Part shown: piece after piece, positions 9,888-19,253 of the stretch
How positions within the stretch are numbered: position 1 is the stretch's first letter
Layout of the letters: each line of letters opens with the position of its first letter
Source: Cognatishimia sp. F0-27
Lineage (GTDB): Bacteria > Pseudomonadota > Alphaproteobacteria > Rhodobacterales > Rhodobacteraceae
DNA length: 64,000 nucleotides
Reading direction: 5' to 3'
Assembly: GCF_020667845.1 (NCBI RefSeq)
Contig: NZ_JAFMPQ010000005.1
Coordinates: 62,001-126,000 of the forward strand
The notes under the pieces: model-generated
The model's input: only the letters and a program-made list of their open reading frames with translations
What the model was told of the DNA's origin: nothing
The model's database searches: none
Translations under genes and position numbers: made by a program

Positions 9888-10870
9888 GCCGGCGTCCCTT
9901 CGTCCTGTGCAACGGCGAGCGGGTGATGGCACCTGACGAGATGACCGGGCTCCGGCGTCGTGGGGTCCGGTGCTGTGGCGCAGGTCGGGCTTGCATGGTC
10001 GCATCTGGGGCGAAAGGCGCAGCCCGTTGGCAAATCCATGGGCAGTGGCGCCATCCCCCTGATCTGTGTCAGGCGGGTGCCCCGCGCGTTGCGCGACGGC
10101 GCAGAGCCGATCAGCCCGGCAGTGTAGGGATGCAGCGGCCTGTTCACCACTTGATCCGTTGTTCCCATTTCGACGATCCGGCCCGCATACATCACCGCAA
10201 CACGGTCCGCGAGGCCGGCGACCACGGCAAGGTCATGAGTCACCCAGATCATGGCCGTATTGTGCTCGGCGACGAGTTTCTGAACCTCGAACAGGATCTG
10301 CGCCTGAATCGTCACGTCGAGCGCGGTGGTGGGCTCGTCTGCGATGATGAGATCCGGTTGATGCAAAAGGGCGATGGCAATGGCAACGCGTTGCCGCATC
10401 CCTCCGGAGAACTGGTGGGGATAGCTCTTCAGACGTTCATCCGGGCTGGGAATCCCGACCTGGCCCAGCACGTCGCGACATCTCTGCCGGGCGTCCTCAT
10501 CGGTCCATTTTCCATGCGCCCTGAGCGCCTCGATCATCTGGGTGTCAACGCGCAGAACGGGGTTCAGCGTCATCATCGGGTCCTGGAAGATCATTGCGAT
10601 CCGGCGCCCGCGCAGGGCGCGCATCTGCGGCTCGGACAGCCCGACAAGATCCTTGCCGTCAAAGCGGATCGCGCCCTTGACGATGCGCCCGGGCTGGTCA
10701 ACCAGCCCCATGATGGAAAAGCCCGTCACCGACTTGCCCGAACCGCTCTCACCGACGATGCCAAGGATCTCGCCACGGTCCAGCGCGAATGACACTCCAT
10801 CGACGGATTTGACCACGCCTGCCTTGGTGAAGAAATGCGTGTGCAGGTTTTCGATGCTCAGCAGGGTCAT
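9884..10870 (-). CDS. dppD: Peptide ABC transporter ATP-binding protein (DppD-like)
   Basis: A 328-residue ATPase pairing with DppF. Motifs are Walker A GESGSGKSV, Q-loop IFQDPMMTLNPV, signature FSGGMRQRVAIAIAL, Walker B LIIADEPTTALD and H-loop WVTHDLAVV. The C-terminal oligopeptide/dipeptide transporter extension is present with CAFRPRCDHASPTC. The ATG at 10870 overlaps the dppC stop by 4 bases, and its own stop overlaps the dppF start by 4, so translation of the operon is tightly coupled. The longer open frame upstream of 10870 lies within dppC and is not used here. Confidence 0.92.
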   Translation of the reverse strand: MTLLSIENLHTHFFTKAGVVKSVDGVSFALDRGEILGIVGESGSGKSVTGFSIMGLVDQPGRIVKGAIRFDGKDLVGLSEPQMRALRGRRIAMIFQDPMMTLNPVLRVDTQMIEALRAHGKWTDEDARQRCRDVLGQVGIPSPDERLKSYPHQFSGGMRQRVAIAIALLHQPDLIIADEPTTALDVTIQAQILFEVQKLVAEHNTAMIWVTHDLAVVAGLADRVAVMYAGRIVEMGTTDQVVNRPLHPYTAGLIGSAPSRNARGTRLTQIRGMAPLPMDLPTGCAFRPRCDHASPTCATAPDPTTPEPGHLVRCHHPLAVAQDEGTPA

Positions 10871-12162
10871 CGGTTCAGCCTCGGGTTCAGGACATCGCGG
10901 AGCCGGTCGCCCACGAGGTTGATCGCGATGATCGTGACCAGCAGCGCGACACCGGGATAGACACTGATCCAATAGCGGCCCGAAAGCATGAATTCGAACC
11001 CGTTCGAGATCAGCAGGCCAAGGCTCGGCTCGGTCACCGGCAGGCCAATGCCGAGAAAGGACAGCGTCGCTTCAAGCGCGATGGCATTGGCCACTTGCAC
11101 CGTTGCCACAACGATGATTGGCGGCAGGCAGTTCGGGAGCAGGTGACGGAAAATGACGCGGCTTCTGGAGAGGGCAAGGCATTGGGCGGCCTCGACATAT
11201 TCCTTGCTCCGTTCCACAAGGGCCACGGACCGGGCGGTTCGTGCGAAATACGCCCATTGCACGATGATCAGCGCAAGCATCACCTTTTCCACACCGGAGC
11301 CGAGGATCGCCAGCAGCATCAGCGCCACGAGGATGGTGGGAAAACTCAGCTGGAGGTCGACGATCCGCATGATCACCGTCTCGATCCGGCCCCCGAAAAA
11401 GGCCGCCGTCATGCCAAGGCTGAGGCCGATCACCATGGCGAAGAAACAACTGACCACGCCAACCGCCAGTGACGTGCGCAGGCCATACATAATGGCCGAG
11501 AGCATGTCGCGCCCCTGTCCGTCCGTGCCAAGCCAATAGGTCATGATCGGCTCGCCCTCGGTGCCGCGGATGGCCAGTTCCAGTTCGAAGGGATCGTCCA
11601 GCGGCCGGCTCGATGACAGGGTGAATTCCTCCAGATCATCAGGCGTCACGGTCCAGAAGGACCGGAAATTGTGCTTTTCGCCGACGTCCAGTTCCGCCCG
11701 TCTGGGCAGGTCGTCGAGGCGCAGCGGCTCCATCGGGAAACTGCTCAGGGACGGCTCGAACGAAAGCCGGATCGTCACGGCGTTCTGACCCTTGACCGGG
11801 GCCCAGGAAAGCGTTGCACCATCCACCGGCGCCAGATCGTCAAAGCTCAGCGCCGTGCTGCCGGCCACGGTAGGATCCACCGCCAGCGCCAGATCCGCTT
11901 CCCACGGTTCTGTCATGCGCTGCGAGCCGGGGGGCTGGCGGCTGTCTTCCAGTCTGATTTCGGAAAGATCATAGGGGTTCTGCGGTGCCAGGAGCGGCGC
12001 GAAGACGGCAAGCAGAATGATCACGGAGAGGATGGCCAGACCAATGACGGCCAGCGGGCTTTCGAGAAAGTCTCTCGCGATCCGCACCGCAGGCGGAACC
12101 GGCTTCGCGGCCTTCGGTTCGGGCGCGTCGATGATTTCGGATGCGGGGTCGATACTGCTCAT
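10867..12162 (-). CDS. dppC: Peptide ABC transporter permease (DppC-like) with large periplasmic insert
   Basis: A 431-residue inner-membrane permease, compared with about 280-300 in typical DppC/OppC proteins. Transmembrane helix 1 is at about 36-58. The family landmark WLGTDGQGRDMLS, normally soon after it, comes only at 210-222. Residues ~66-207 form an added segment, largely hydrophilic and predicted beta-rich, that would face the periplasm. The rest is standard: about five more helices and the EAA loop EYVEAAQCLALSRSRVIFRH (321-340) that contacts the ATPases. The ATG at 12162 overlaps the dppB stop by 4 bases. The insert may contact the binding protein or substrate; that is inference. 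Confidence 0.9.
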   Translation of the reverse strand: MSSIDPASEIIDAPEPKAAKPVPPAVRIARDFLESPLAVIGLAILSVIILLAVFAPLLAPQNPYDLSEIRLEDSRQPPGSQRMTEPWEADLALAVDPTVAGSTALSFDDLAPVDGATLSWAPVKGQNAVTIRLSFEPSLSSFPMEPLRLDDLPRRAELDVGEKHNFRSFWTVTPDDLEEFTLSSSRPLDDPFELELAIRGTEGEPIMTYWLGTDGQGRDMLSAIMYGLRTSLAVGVVSCFFAMVIGLSLGMTAAFFGGRIETVIMRIVDLQLSFPTILVALMLLAILGSGVEKVMLALIIVQWAYFARTARSVALVERSKEYVEAAQCLALSRSRVIFRHLLPNCLPPIIVVATVQVANAIALEATLSFLGIGLPVTEPSLGLLISNGFEFMLSGRYWISVYPGVALLVTIIAINLVGDRLRDVLNPRLNR

Positions 12163-13136
12163 GCCTTCTGATCCGAGAGCCGGACGCGCGGGTCCAGAAT
12201 GGCGTAGAGGATGTCGACCACAAGGTTGATCGTGATGAACAGGAACACGATCACGATCAGGTAGGCGACGATCACGGGGCGGTCGAGCTGGAAGATGCTG
12301 TCGATGATCAGCTTGCCCATGCCGGGCCAGGCAAAGACCGTCTCGGTCACGACAGCGAAGGCGATGACAGAGCCGAATTCGAGCCCGATGATCGTGACCA
12401 GTGGGATCATGATGTTCTTGAGGACATGCAGGCCGATGACCCGGCTTGGCTTCAGCCCTTTCGCGCGTGCGAATTTGACGTAGTCGAGGTTGATCGTTTC
12501 GCGCACAGAGGCGCGGGTCAGGCGGATCACGAGGCTTGTCTTGAACAGCGCAAGGTTGATGGCGGGCAGGATCAGATGGCTCAGACCATCCCATGAAAAG
12601 AAACTGCTCTCGATCCCGAGGAACTCGCCGCGCTCACCCCGTCCACCGGCAGGCAGCCATTGCAGGATCACCGCAAACAGCATGATCAGCATCAGCCCTT
12701 GCCAGAAATTCGGCAGCGAGAAACCGAAAATGGACCCGGTCATGATCGTGCGGCCACCGACGCTGTCGGGGCGCAGGCCTGCGTAAAGGCCGAGCGGCAC
12801 CCCGATGAAGATCGAGATGATCATGGCACAGATCGCCAGCTCCATGGTTGCGGGGAAGCGATCGAGCACAAGCTGAAGCGCAGGTTCCCCGAATACGAAG
12901 CTGGTGCCCAGATCGCCTTTCAGAAGGTTGCCGAGAAAGGCCAGATATTGCTCCGGAAGGCTCTTGTCGAGGCCAAGCCGCGCGATCGCCGCGGCGCGCT
13001 CGGCTTCGGTGGCGTCTTGACTGATCAGGATTTCGACGGGGTTGCCGATGGCGTAGACCCCGGCAAACACCAGAACGGTCATGACCGCAACCACGAGCAC
13101 GCTTTGAAGCAGTCGGCGAATGATGAAGACCGTCAT
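12159..13136 (-). CDS. dppB: Peptide ABC transporter permease (DppB-like)
   Basis: A 325-residue inner-membrane protein of the DppB/OppB family. It begins with the usual helix (IIRRLLQSVLVVAVMTVLVF), has six predicted membrane spans, and carries the EAA-type loop LDYVKFARAKGLKPSRVIGLH that docks to the ATP-binding subunits. A loop of the type GNPVEILISQDATEAE after helix 1 is normal for the family. It begins 109 bases after the binding-protein stop and overlaps dppC by 4 bases, so it is the second gene of the operon. Confidence 0.92.
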   Translation of the reverse strand: MTVFIIRRLLQSVLVVAVMTVLVFAGVYAIGNPVEILISQDATEAERAAAIARLGLDKSLPEQYLAFLGNLLKGDLGTSFVFGEPALQLVLDRFPATMELAICAMIISIFIGVPLGLYAGLRPDSVGGRTIMTGSIFGFSLPNFWQGLMLIMLFAVILQWLPAGGRGERGEFLGIESSFFSWDGLSHLILPAINLALFKTSLVIRLTRASVRETINLDYVKFARAKGLKPSRVIGLHVLKNIMIPLVTIIGLEFGSVIAFAVVTETVFAWPGMGKLIIDSIFQLDRPVIVAYLIVIVFLFITINLVVDILYAILDPRVRLSDQKA

Positions 13137-13245
13137 GACCGGAGGCCCGTTCTAGGTGATGATCGTCCGGCAGCGTGGCGTTCGGACGTCGGTCGCGTGA
13201 AAAAATGCGGACCGGCGCATAGGCACCGGCCCGCTCTTGCTGTGC

Positions 13246-14817
13246 TTACTCGATCACGACGTTGGTCGGGCGCGTGTATTCATCCGTGCGGGGGATGTAG
13301 CGCAGACCCTGACGGGTGCCCCAGGTGTTCACCTGGAAATGCGTCGGGATCAGGCCCACTTCGCGCATGGCGATTTCCGTGGCACGGGCCAGCAGTGCTG
13401 CGCGCATGTCGTCATCCACGGTGTTCAGCGCCAGTTGAAGCGTGGCATCGAACGGCGCGCTGGAATACCGACCGCGGTTCGTCCGGCCGAGCCCGGTTTC
13501 ATCGTTGCGGGTATGCAGGAGCGCACGAAGCGGAGAAGAGGCTTCGCCGGTTCCGGAGCCCCAGCCCACAAGCATCAGCGAGAATTCCGAGCCGTTCTCG
13601 TCACCCGTGGCGCGACCGAAATAGACCGAGCGTGGCATGGTCTCGACGGCGGTTTCGATGCCCACGCGGGTCAGCATCTGCGCAATGGCCTGCGCGATCT
13701 GCTCGTCGTTGATGTAGCGGTCGTTGGGTCCGTGGATCGTCAGTTTGAAGCCGTCCGGATAGCCCGCCTCGGCCAGCAACTGCTTGGCGCCCTCCGGGTC
13801 GTATTCCGGCACCTCGATCTGTTCGGACACACCGAAGAAGCCTTCAGGAAGGACTTGCCCGGCAGGGATCGCGATGCCTTCCATCACCTCTTCCACGATG
13901 GTGTCGCGGTCGATGGCCATCGAGATTGCCTTGCGGACATTCACGTCCTGAAGCGGATTGAAGATCTGGTTGCCGTCATTGTCGGTGACGAAGGGCGAAT
14001 AGACCCGGCGGCTGTCCACATGCAGGTAGATCACGCGGTTCGACACGCCTTGGCTGAGCACGATATCCGGGTTGTCTTCCAGCGTCGCGATGTCGGAGGT
14101 CGGCACGCCCGAAATCACGTCGACATCACCGGCCAGAAGCGCGGCAACACGGGCGGCATCGGAGCTGATCGGCCTGTAGGTGACCGTGTCGAACTCCGGA
14201 GCGCCACCCCAGTAATCCGGGTTGGCTTCGAGGACGATGCTTTCGCCGGGGGTATAGCTCACGAACTTGTAGGGGCCGCTGCCGATGCTTGCGACACCGG
14301 AGTTGTAATCCTCTGTGGTCGCGTCCGGGTTTTCCGAACTGACGATCTGGATGGTCGACAGGTCGATCGGCAGAAGCGGGTAGGGGCCGTTGGTGCGGAA
14401 CTGAAGGGTGTAGTCATCCACCACGGTGATCTCGGCGATACCGGCGGTGTATGTCGCGAAGGATGACGGGCTGTTCGGCACGTTCGGCACGCGTTCGTAG
14501 CTGAACACGATATCCTCCGCTGTCAGGTCGGAGCCGTCATGGAATTTCACGCCCTCGCGCAGCTTGAACTCCCAGACATCGTCCGCAATCGGACCCCATT
14601 CGACGGCCAGACCGGGCTCAAGCTGCTGATTGCTGTCCTGATGAAGCATGCGATCATAGATGAGGCCAACGATCTGATTGTTGTTGCCGGTGTTGTGATA
14701 GTGCGGATCCATAGCCGTGACTTCGGACGCCACCGCAATGGTGATGTCCTCCGCTTGAGCCACACTGCCCATGACAAACCCCACCGCGAATGTCGCGGCA
14801 GAAAGCGATTTCCACAT
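13246..14817 (-). CDS. dppA: Peptide ABC transporter substrate-binding protein (DppA/SBP family 5)
   Basis: A 523-residue periplasmic solute-binding protein of cluster C (SBP_bac_5). The N-terminus is a signal peptide, MWKSLSAATFAVGFVMGSVAQA, with a cleavage site after AQA and no lipobox. Typical blocks follow: DVWEFKLREGVKFHDGSDLT, IGSGPYKFVSYTPGE, and DVNVRKAISMAIDRD. The start at 14817 is supported by GGGAG a few bases upstream; a longer open frame without a ribosome site is rejected. It leads the operon, and the 109-base gap after it may let it be made in excess, as is common for binding proteins. Ligand unknown; neighbours point to peptides or N-acyl amino acids. Confidence 0.9.
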   Translation of the reverse strand: MWKSLSAATFAVGFVMGSVAQAEDITIAVASEVTAMDPHYHNTGNNNQIVGLIYDRMLHQDSNQQLEPGLAVEWGPIADDVWEFKLREGVKFHDGSDLTAEDIVFSYERVPNVPNSPSSFATYTAGIAEITVVDDYTLQFRTNGPYPLLPIDLSTIQIVSSENPDATTEDYNSGVASIGSGPYKFVSYTPGESIVLEANPDYWGGAPEFDTVTYRPISSDAARVAALLAGDVDVISGVPTSDIATLEDNPDIVLSQGVSNRVIYLHVDSRRVYSPFVTDNDGNQIFNPLQDVNVRKAISMAIDRDTIVEEVMEGIAIPAGQVLPEGFFGVSEQIEVPEYDPEGAKQLLAEAGYPDGFKLTIHGPNDRYINDEQIAQAIAQMLTRVGIETAVETMPRSVYFGRATGDENGSEFSLMLVGWGSGTGEASSPLRALLHTRNDETGLGRTNRGRYSSAPFDATLQLALNTVDDDMRAALLARATEIAMREVGLIPTHFQVNTWGTRQGLRYIPRTDEYTRPTNVVIE

Positions 14818-15072
14818 TGACTGTACTCCCTGATAGCAGCCTTCCTTGCTGGCCGGGAGGCGCTCTTTTTCGGCCCTCACCGGTCAGCTACCTCGAAGGT
14901 TAGTCGCACTGTCGACGTTCTGGGAAGCGTTTTTTTGGTTTGCTTTGCCAACCGCCTGCGTCACAACAAGGGCGGCGCGTCTTGCGGGAGGCGCGACACT
15001 GCGCTGCGCAAACGGCACGCCCGCACGCCCCTGTTTGCCCAAGCGCCGACCACAAGACCCGGGGTTCGCGTC

Positions 15073-16242
15073 GTGACACCATCAGATCAGCCAAGCAGCA
15101 TCGACCATCTCCGGGCATTGGTCGGGTTCGATACGGTCAGCCATCGCTCGAATCTCGCGTTGGTCGATTATCTGGAAATGACGTTGTCGGGGCTCGGCGC
15201 CCGGATCGAGCGCATTCCGAACGAAACCGGAGACAAGGCCAACCTCATCGCCAGTTTCGGGCCGGAAGATGTCCCGGGTTATATCCTGTCCGGTCATACG
15301 GACGTGGTGCCGGTGGACGGGCAGGCGTGGTCAACCGACCCGTTCACGCTCACAGAGCGCGACGGCAAGTTGTTTGGTCGGGGTGCGACCGACATGAAAG
15401 GCTTTCTGGCCTGTTGCCTTGCGCGTGCGCCACAGATGGCGGCGGCCCGGCTGAACGCGCCGCTGCATCTTGTCTTTTCCTATGACGAGGAGGTGGGGTG
15501 CCTCGGCGTGCGCGATGTCATCGATTGGATCGGTGAATGGGCCGTGCCGCCTCTCGGTTGCTTCGTTGGCGAGCCGACCGGCATGGATATCGTGACCAGC
15601 CACAAGGCAAAGCGCGCCTTCGAGGCGTCGGTGACCGGAAGTCCGGGGCATTCTTCGCGCGCGCCGTATTTCGTGAATGCGGTGGATTACGCGGCGGAGT
15701 TCCTCGTCGAGTTGCGGCGCCTTGGACGCGAGATCGAGGAAACCGGCGCCCGCGACCCGCTGTTCGACGTGCCTTTCACCACGACGCATGTGGGCGTGAT
15801 CCATGGCGGCGAAGCACTGAACATCGTGCCGGAGCATTGCCGGTTTGAATTCGAGTTTCGCGCCCTTCCGAATGAAGATGTCGACGCCATGGCGGACCAT
15901 ATGCAGCGCTTCGTGGACACCGCGTTGCTGCCGCGCATGCAAGCGGTCAGTGCGAACGCGTCTTTCCGGCTTGAAAGCACGATCGCTTATCCCGGGTTGG
16001 ACAGCGCGCCCGAGCACGAGATTGTCATCCTCGCCAAACGGCTGGCAGGCCGCAACGATCACCGCAAGGTGGCCTATGGCACCGAGGGAGGGCGTTTCAG
16101 CAAGACCGGCGGGATCCCGACCGTGGTATGCGGGCCCGGTGATATCGACAGGGCGCATAAGGCCGACGAGTTCATCACGCGCAACGAGCTGTCCGCCTGT
16201 GAGGCGTTTATCGACCGCTTGATCTCACATGCCAGCAGATAG
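15073..16242 (+). CDS. argE: Acetylornithine deacetylase-like M20 hydrolase
   Basis: A 389-residue M20A enzyme closest to ArgE, which removes acetate from N-acetylornithine. Motifs: SGHTDVVPVDG (His75, Asp77), FGRGATDMKG (Asp107), the catalytic pair in SYDEEVGC (139-140), GEPTGMDIV with a metal-binding Glu, and the late ligand in DIDRAHKADEF. The frame is open from 14935, but the 46 extra residues are Arg/Ala-rich and unlike the family; GTG at 15073 gives the usual start. It diverges from dppA and converges on the M81 genes with only 9 bases between stops. ArgE-type biosynthesis is not typical for this group, so a catabolic deacylase within the island is as likely as true ArgE. Confidence 0.82.
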   Translation: MTPSDQPSSIDHLRALVGFDTVSHRSNLALVDYLEMTLSGLGARIERIPNETGDKANLIASFGPEDVPGYILSGHTDVVPVDGQAWSTDPFTLTERDGKLFGRGATDMKGFLACCLARAPQMAAARLNAPLHLVFSYDEEVGCLGVRDVIDWIGEWAVPPLGCFVGEPTGMDIVTSHKAKRAFEASVTGSPGHSSRAPYFVNAVDYAAEFLVELRRLGREIEETGARDPLFDVPFTTTHVGVIHGGEALNIVPEHCRFEFEFRALPNEDVDAMADHMQRFVDTALLPRMQAVSANASFRLESTIAYPGLDSAPEHEIVILAKRLAGRNDHRKVAYGTEGGRFSKTGGIPTVVCGPGDIDRAHKADEFITRNELSACEAFIDRLISHASR

Positions 16243-16251
16243 GCGCGTGGC

Positions 16252-17709
16252 TCAAGGCCGGGCGTGCCTGTAGGGCAGGGCGGATATGTCCGCCGGCCCA
16301 TAATCCGGCGTATCGACGATGACGATCCCGGCGGCATACCCTTCCCAAGCCGCCCGAAAATGCGTTTTTGATCGCAGCAGGATGATGTCAAAATCCGCCG
16401 GATCGAGATCGAACTGGTGGAAGGGATCAAAGTCGATCGCGCTCTGAGACAGGCTTGTGACGCTGATCATCAGGCCCTTCACATCGAGAAGCACGCTGTC
16501 GCCCAGCCGCACCTCGCTGCCGGCCCGCATCGCGCCGGTCCCGCGATAGGTGAAATCCGACCGCACCGCGGCGACTTTCGCCCTCACGGTCACCGGGCCG
16601 CCGGCAAGCGGCGCGGAATGCCCGCCGAGTGCCAGTGTGACCTCGCCACCCACGCCCGCCTGCATGGCAGTCCTGACCGCCCCGGGGTCCCAGAGAAACG
16701 GCACGGCGATGCGCGCGCGCTCCGCCGCGCCCAAAAGCATCCTGAGGCCGTGGGTGCTGTCATTGGCCCGGTCCGCATGTTCCAGCACGACCACCGGCCG
16801 GCTTGACCTGTCTGCAAGAGCGAGTGCCCGTTCAATGCCTTCGGCAAGACCATAAACGGGCGCGGCGGATGACAGCGCCGCGCGCGCCTGCGCCATCTTG
16901 CCGGACAGCTCTGCCGCCAGAGCCTCTGCCGTCGCCTTTGTCCCGTCGACCACGGCCACGACAGAGGCCCCGCAATTGGGCACGTCGGCATAGGCGAAGC
17001 CGGCAAACAGAGACATGTCCCGATAGTCCACGCTGTCCCCAGATTGCCGCGCGGCCTCCGCAACGAGATCTTTCAGCGGGGCAAGATCGGTGGCCGAAAA
17101 GATCGATGGCAGGATAAGGCCGGGTCTGGCGAGCGCCATGGCGGGCCGGATTTCCCCGGCCAGTGTTCTGAGCAGGCAGCGCGCCGCCCGTTCACCGGTC
17201 GCGCCCATGTCAATATGGGGCGAGTAGCGATACCCGAAGGCCGCCGTCGCCGCGTCGATCGACGCGGCGTCGAGGTTGGCGTGGTAGTCGAAGGCAACCA
17301 TGATCGGCAGGTCCGGCCCGACAGCGGACCGTATCACATCCAGCGTCATCGCGTCGGGATCGAATTCATCCTGCGTCACCATCGCGCCATGCAGATGCAG
17401 GAGAACCCCATCAATCCCACCGTCCAGCGCCAGCAGACCCTCGACGATCTCCGCGCGATACTCCGCGACTGCGGCCTGATCGGCCAGCCCGGCCGCCCCG
17501 CCATCGGCGTGCAGGATCGGGATCGCCTCCGCACCGGCCGCGTCGATGACGCTCAGGAAACCGCCCATGACCGTATTGGAGCCCCGAAACCGGTCGAGCA
17601 CGGCATGCCCGCGCACCGTGCATGCCTCAAACACATCTCTATGCGTGACATGCGGCAGGAAACTGGCGCATTCCATATGCAACCCGGCAAGCGCAATCCG
17701 ATGGGTCAT
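16252..17709 (-). CDS. M81 family metallopeptidase, MlrC-like (first copy)
   Basis: A 485-residue protein of the M81/MlrC family, named after the enzyme that makes the last cut in microcystin breakdown. Supporting blocks are AGLHMECASFLPH at the N-terminus (family pattern H-x-E-x-x-x-F), LLHLHGAMVT, the metal-site region AFDYHANLD, and YRYSPHIDMGATGER. The C-terminal MlrC domain has RSKTHFRAAWEGYA. The usual D-N-P-G-G-G loop is replaced by EHADRANDSTHG, so substrate choice may differ. It overlaps the second M81 gene by 4 bases and is the downstream member of that pair. Confidence 0.88.
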   Translation of the reverse strand: MTHRIALAGLHMECASFLPHVTHRDVFEACTVRGHAVLDRFRGSNTVMGGFLSVIDAAGAEAIPILHADGGAAGLADQAAVAEYRAEIVEGLLALDGGIDGVLLHLHGAMVTQDEFDPDAMTLDVIRSAVGPDLPIMVAFDYHANLDAASIDAATAAFGYRYSPHIDMGATGERAARCLLRTLAGEIRPAMALARPGLILPSIFSATDLAPLKDLVAEAARQSGDSVDYRDMSLFAGFAYADVPNCGASVVAVVDGTKATAEALAAELSGKMAQARAALSSAAPVYGLAEGIERALALADRSSRPVVVLEHADRANDSTHGLRMLLGAAERARIAVPFLWDPGAVRTAMQAGVGGEVTLALGGHSAPLAGGPVTVRAKVAAVRSDFTYRGTGAMRAGSEVRLGDSVLLDVKGLMISVTSLSQSAIDFDPFHQFDLDPADFDIILLRSKTHFRAAWEGYAAGIVIVDTPDYGPADISALPYRHARP

Positions 17710-19253
17710 GGCAACAGGTCCAGCGATTGGAGATGCGGTATGGCCCAGTCCGGCGGTGTCCAGACGACGTCTGCATCCAGCGGGTAGACCGGACGGGGCA
17801 GCCCGCGGAAGGTGAAGTTGCTCAGGATCGGGCTGGTCAGCCCTTTGGTGTCGACCTCAAGCACCTGATCCGGATTGAAGAACTCGTCAAAACCGGCCCG
17901 GAAATGCCCGCGGCTTTTCACCACCACCGCCCGATATGCGCCGGGGTCAAAACCGAGATGCTCGAAATAGACCGGGTCCGCGCATTGTTTGCGATTGCTG
18001 GAGACGACCACTGTCAGCCCGCCGATCGCAAGGGCCGCCGTGGGGCCCAGATCCACCTGCCGTCCGGCAACCAGCCCGCGCCGTCCGACCACCCGCCCAT
18101 CGCTGATGGCCAGAACCCGCGCGTCTGCGGAGAAAGGATCTCCAAAGCCGTCGGATCCGCGCCGCAGGAACCGGGCCGTGATCCGCGATCCGAGGCCCGC
18201 TGCGGTCGCCTCTCTTGCAAGGTCTGGATCGATGAACAGACCATAAAGCACATTCCCGGCCCCGGCCCCGATCAGAGCGCGCAGGAGATCGGTCGATGTC
18301 CCGCGACCGCCGCCCCCGGGATTGTCACCCGCATCAGACAGGATCCACCGCGCGCCATCATCGGCGGTGACGGCACGAACCGCCTCCGGAATACTGGTCA
18401 GCGTGCGGTCAAAGCGTTCCCGGTCCGCCCAGAGCAGCCCGGCAAGCCGCGCCGCCTCCCGCTCTGCGGTGGCGCGATGGGTCGCGGTCACCACCGTGGC
18501 AATGCCGTTATCCGGCGTGTCGCTGTAGACGAAACCGCCAAGCACCGTTGCATTGACGATCACGCCTTCCGGGTCAGTCAACTGCGCGGCATCGCGGATC
18601 CGTTCGGCATAGGCACCCGGTCCATCGGTCAGCAAGGTCACGCTCGTAGGTGTGAGCGGCAGACGCACCGAGGCCATGTGAACCCTGCACCCTGTGACCA
18701 TGCGGGCAAGGATGACGGCGGCTTCGCGGGCGACATCGGCCTGATCGACATGGGGATTGGTCCTGTAGCCGATCAGGCAATCAGCGGCCGCAGCCATCCG
18801 ATCGGACAGGTTTGCATGCAGATCGAGGGTGGCGACAATTGGAACATCCGGTCCGACGGCCTCCCTGACAACTTCCAGCAGCGCACCATCGGGATCCAGC
18901 GTTTCGACACCGACCATGGCCCCGTGACTGGCGATGTAGACCGCGTCAACGGGGTGTTGATCGGTGAGCCTGTGCCTGATCGTGTTCAGGACGTGCGCCA
19001 GCACATCCTCTTCCAGCGGACCGCCGGGTTCTGCCGCGGCCACAAGCACGGGAAGGATCTCGGCGTCGATATGCCGAGCGATTTCCTCCAGAAAGGCAGG
19101 GATTTCCGCCCCTTGGCGCGGCGCGTCGCATTGCGCGTCGGCCAAGATGGCATCGCCCTCCAACCAGGTCCGCAGGTCGAAATCCGCACGGCGGGTCGGC
19201 GGAGCAAAGCGATTGCTCTCAAGATGGAACCCGAGAACCGCGACCCTTGTCAT
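17706..19253 (-). CDS. M81 family metallopeptidase, MlrC-like (second copy)
   Basis: A 515-residue M81/MlrC family metallohydrolase. Blocks include LGFHLESNRFAPPTRR at the start, YIASHGAMVG, ATLDLHANLSDRM, YRTNPHVDQADVARE, the canonical SDAGDNPGGGGRGTSTD loop, and VVKSRGHFRAGFDEFF near the end. ATG 19253 (MTRVAVLGFHLES) matches the family start; the frame stays open 72 codons further but that part looks non-coding. The two M81 proteins are clearly divergent from each other, not a recent duplication. They form a two-gene operon that converges on the argE-like gene. Confidence 0.88.
   Translation of the reverse strand: MTRVAVLGFHLESNRFAPPTRRADFDLRTWLEGDAILADAQCDAPRQGAEIPAFLEEIARHIDAEILPVLVAAAEPGGPLEEDVLAHVLNTIRHRLTDQHPVDAVYIASHGAMVGVETLDPDGALLEVVREAVGPDVPIVATLDLHANLSDRMAAAADCLIGYRTNPHVDQADVAREAAVILARMVTGCRVHMASVRLPLTPTSVTLLTDGPGAYAERIRDAAQLTDPEGVIVNATVLGGFVYSDTPDNGIATVVTATHRATAEREAARLAGLLWADRERFDRTLTSIPEAVRAVTADDGARWILSDAGDNPGGGGRGTSTDLLRALIGAGAGNVLYGLFIDPDLAREATAAGLGSRITARFLRRGSDGFGDPFSADARVLAISDGRVVGRRGLVAGRQVDLGPTAALAIGGLTVVVSSNRKQCADPVYFEHLGFDPGAYRAVVVKSRGHFRAGFDEFFNPDQVLEVDTKGLTSPILSNFTFRGLPRPVYPLDADVVWTPPDWAIPHLQSLDLLP

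Noticed and set aside
14935-15072. Upstream 46 codons of the argE-like frame
   Set aside because: They lie in the divergent promoter region with dppA and do not match the family N-terminus.
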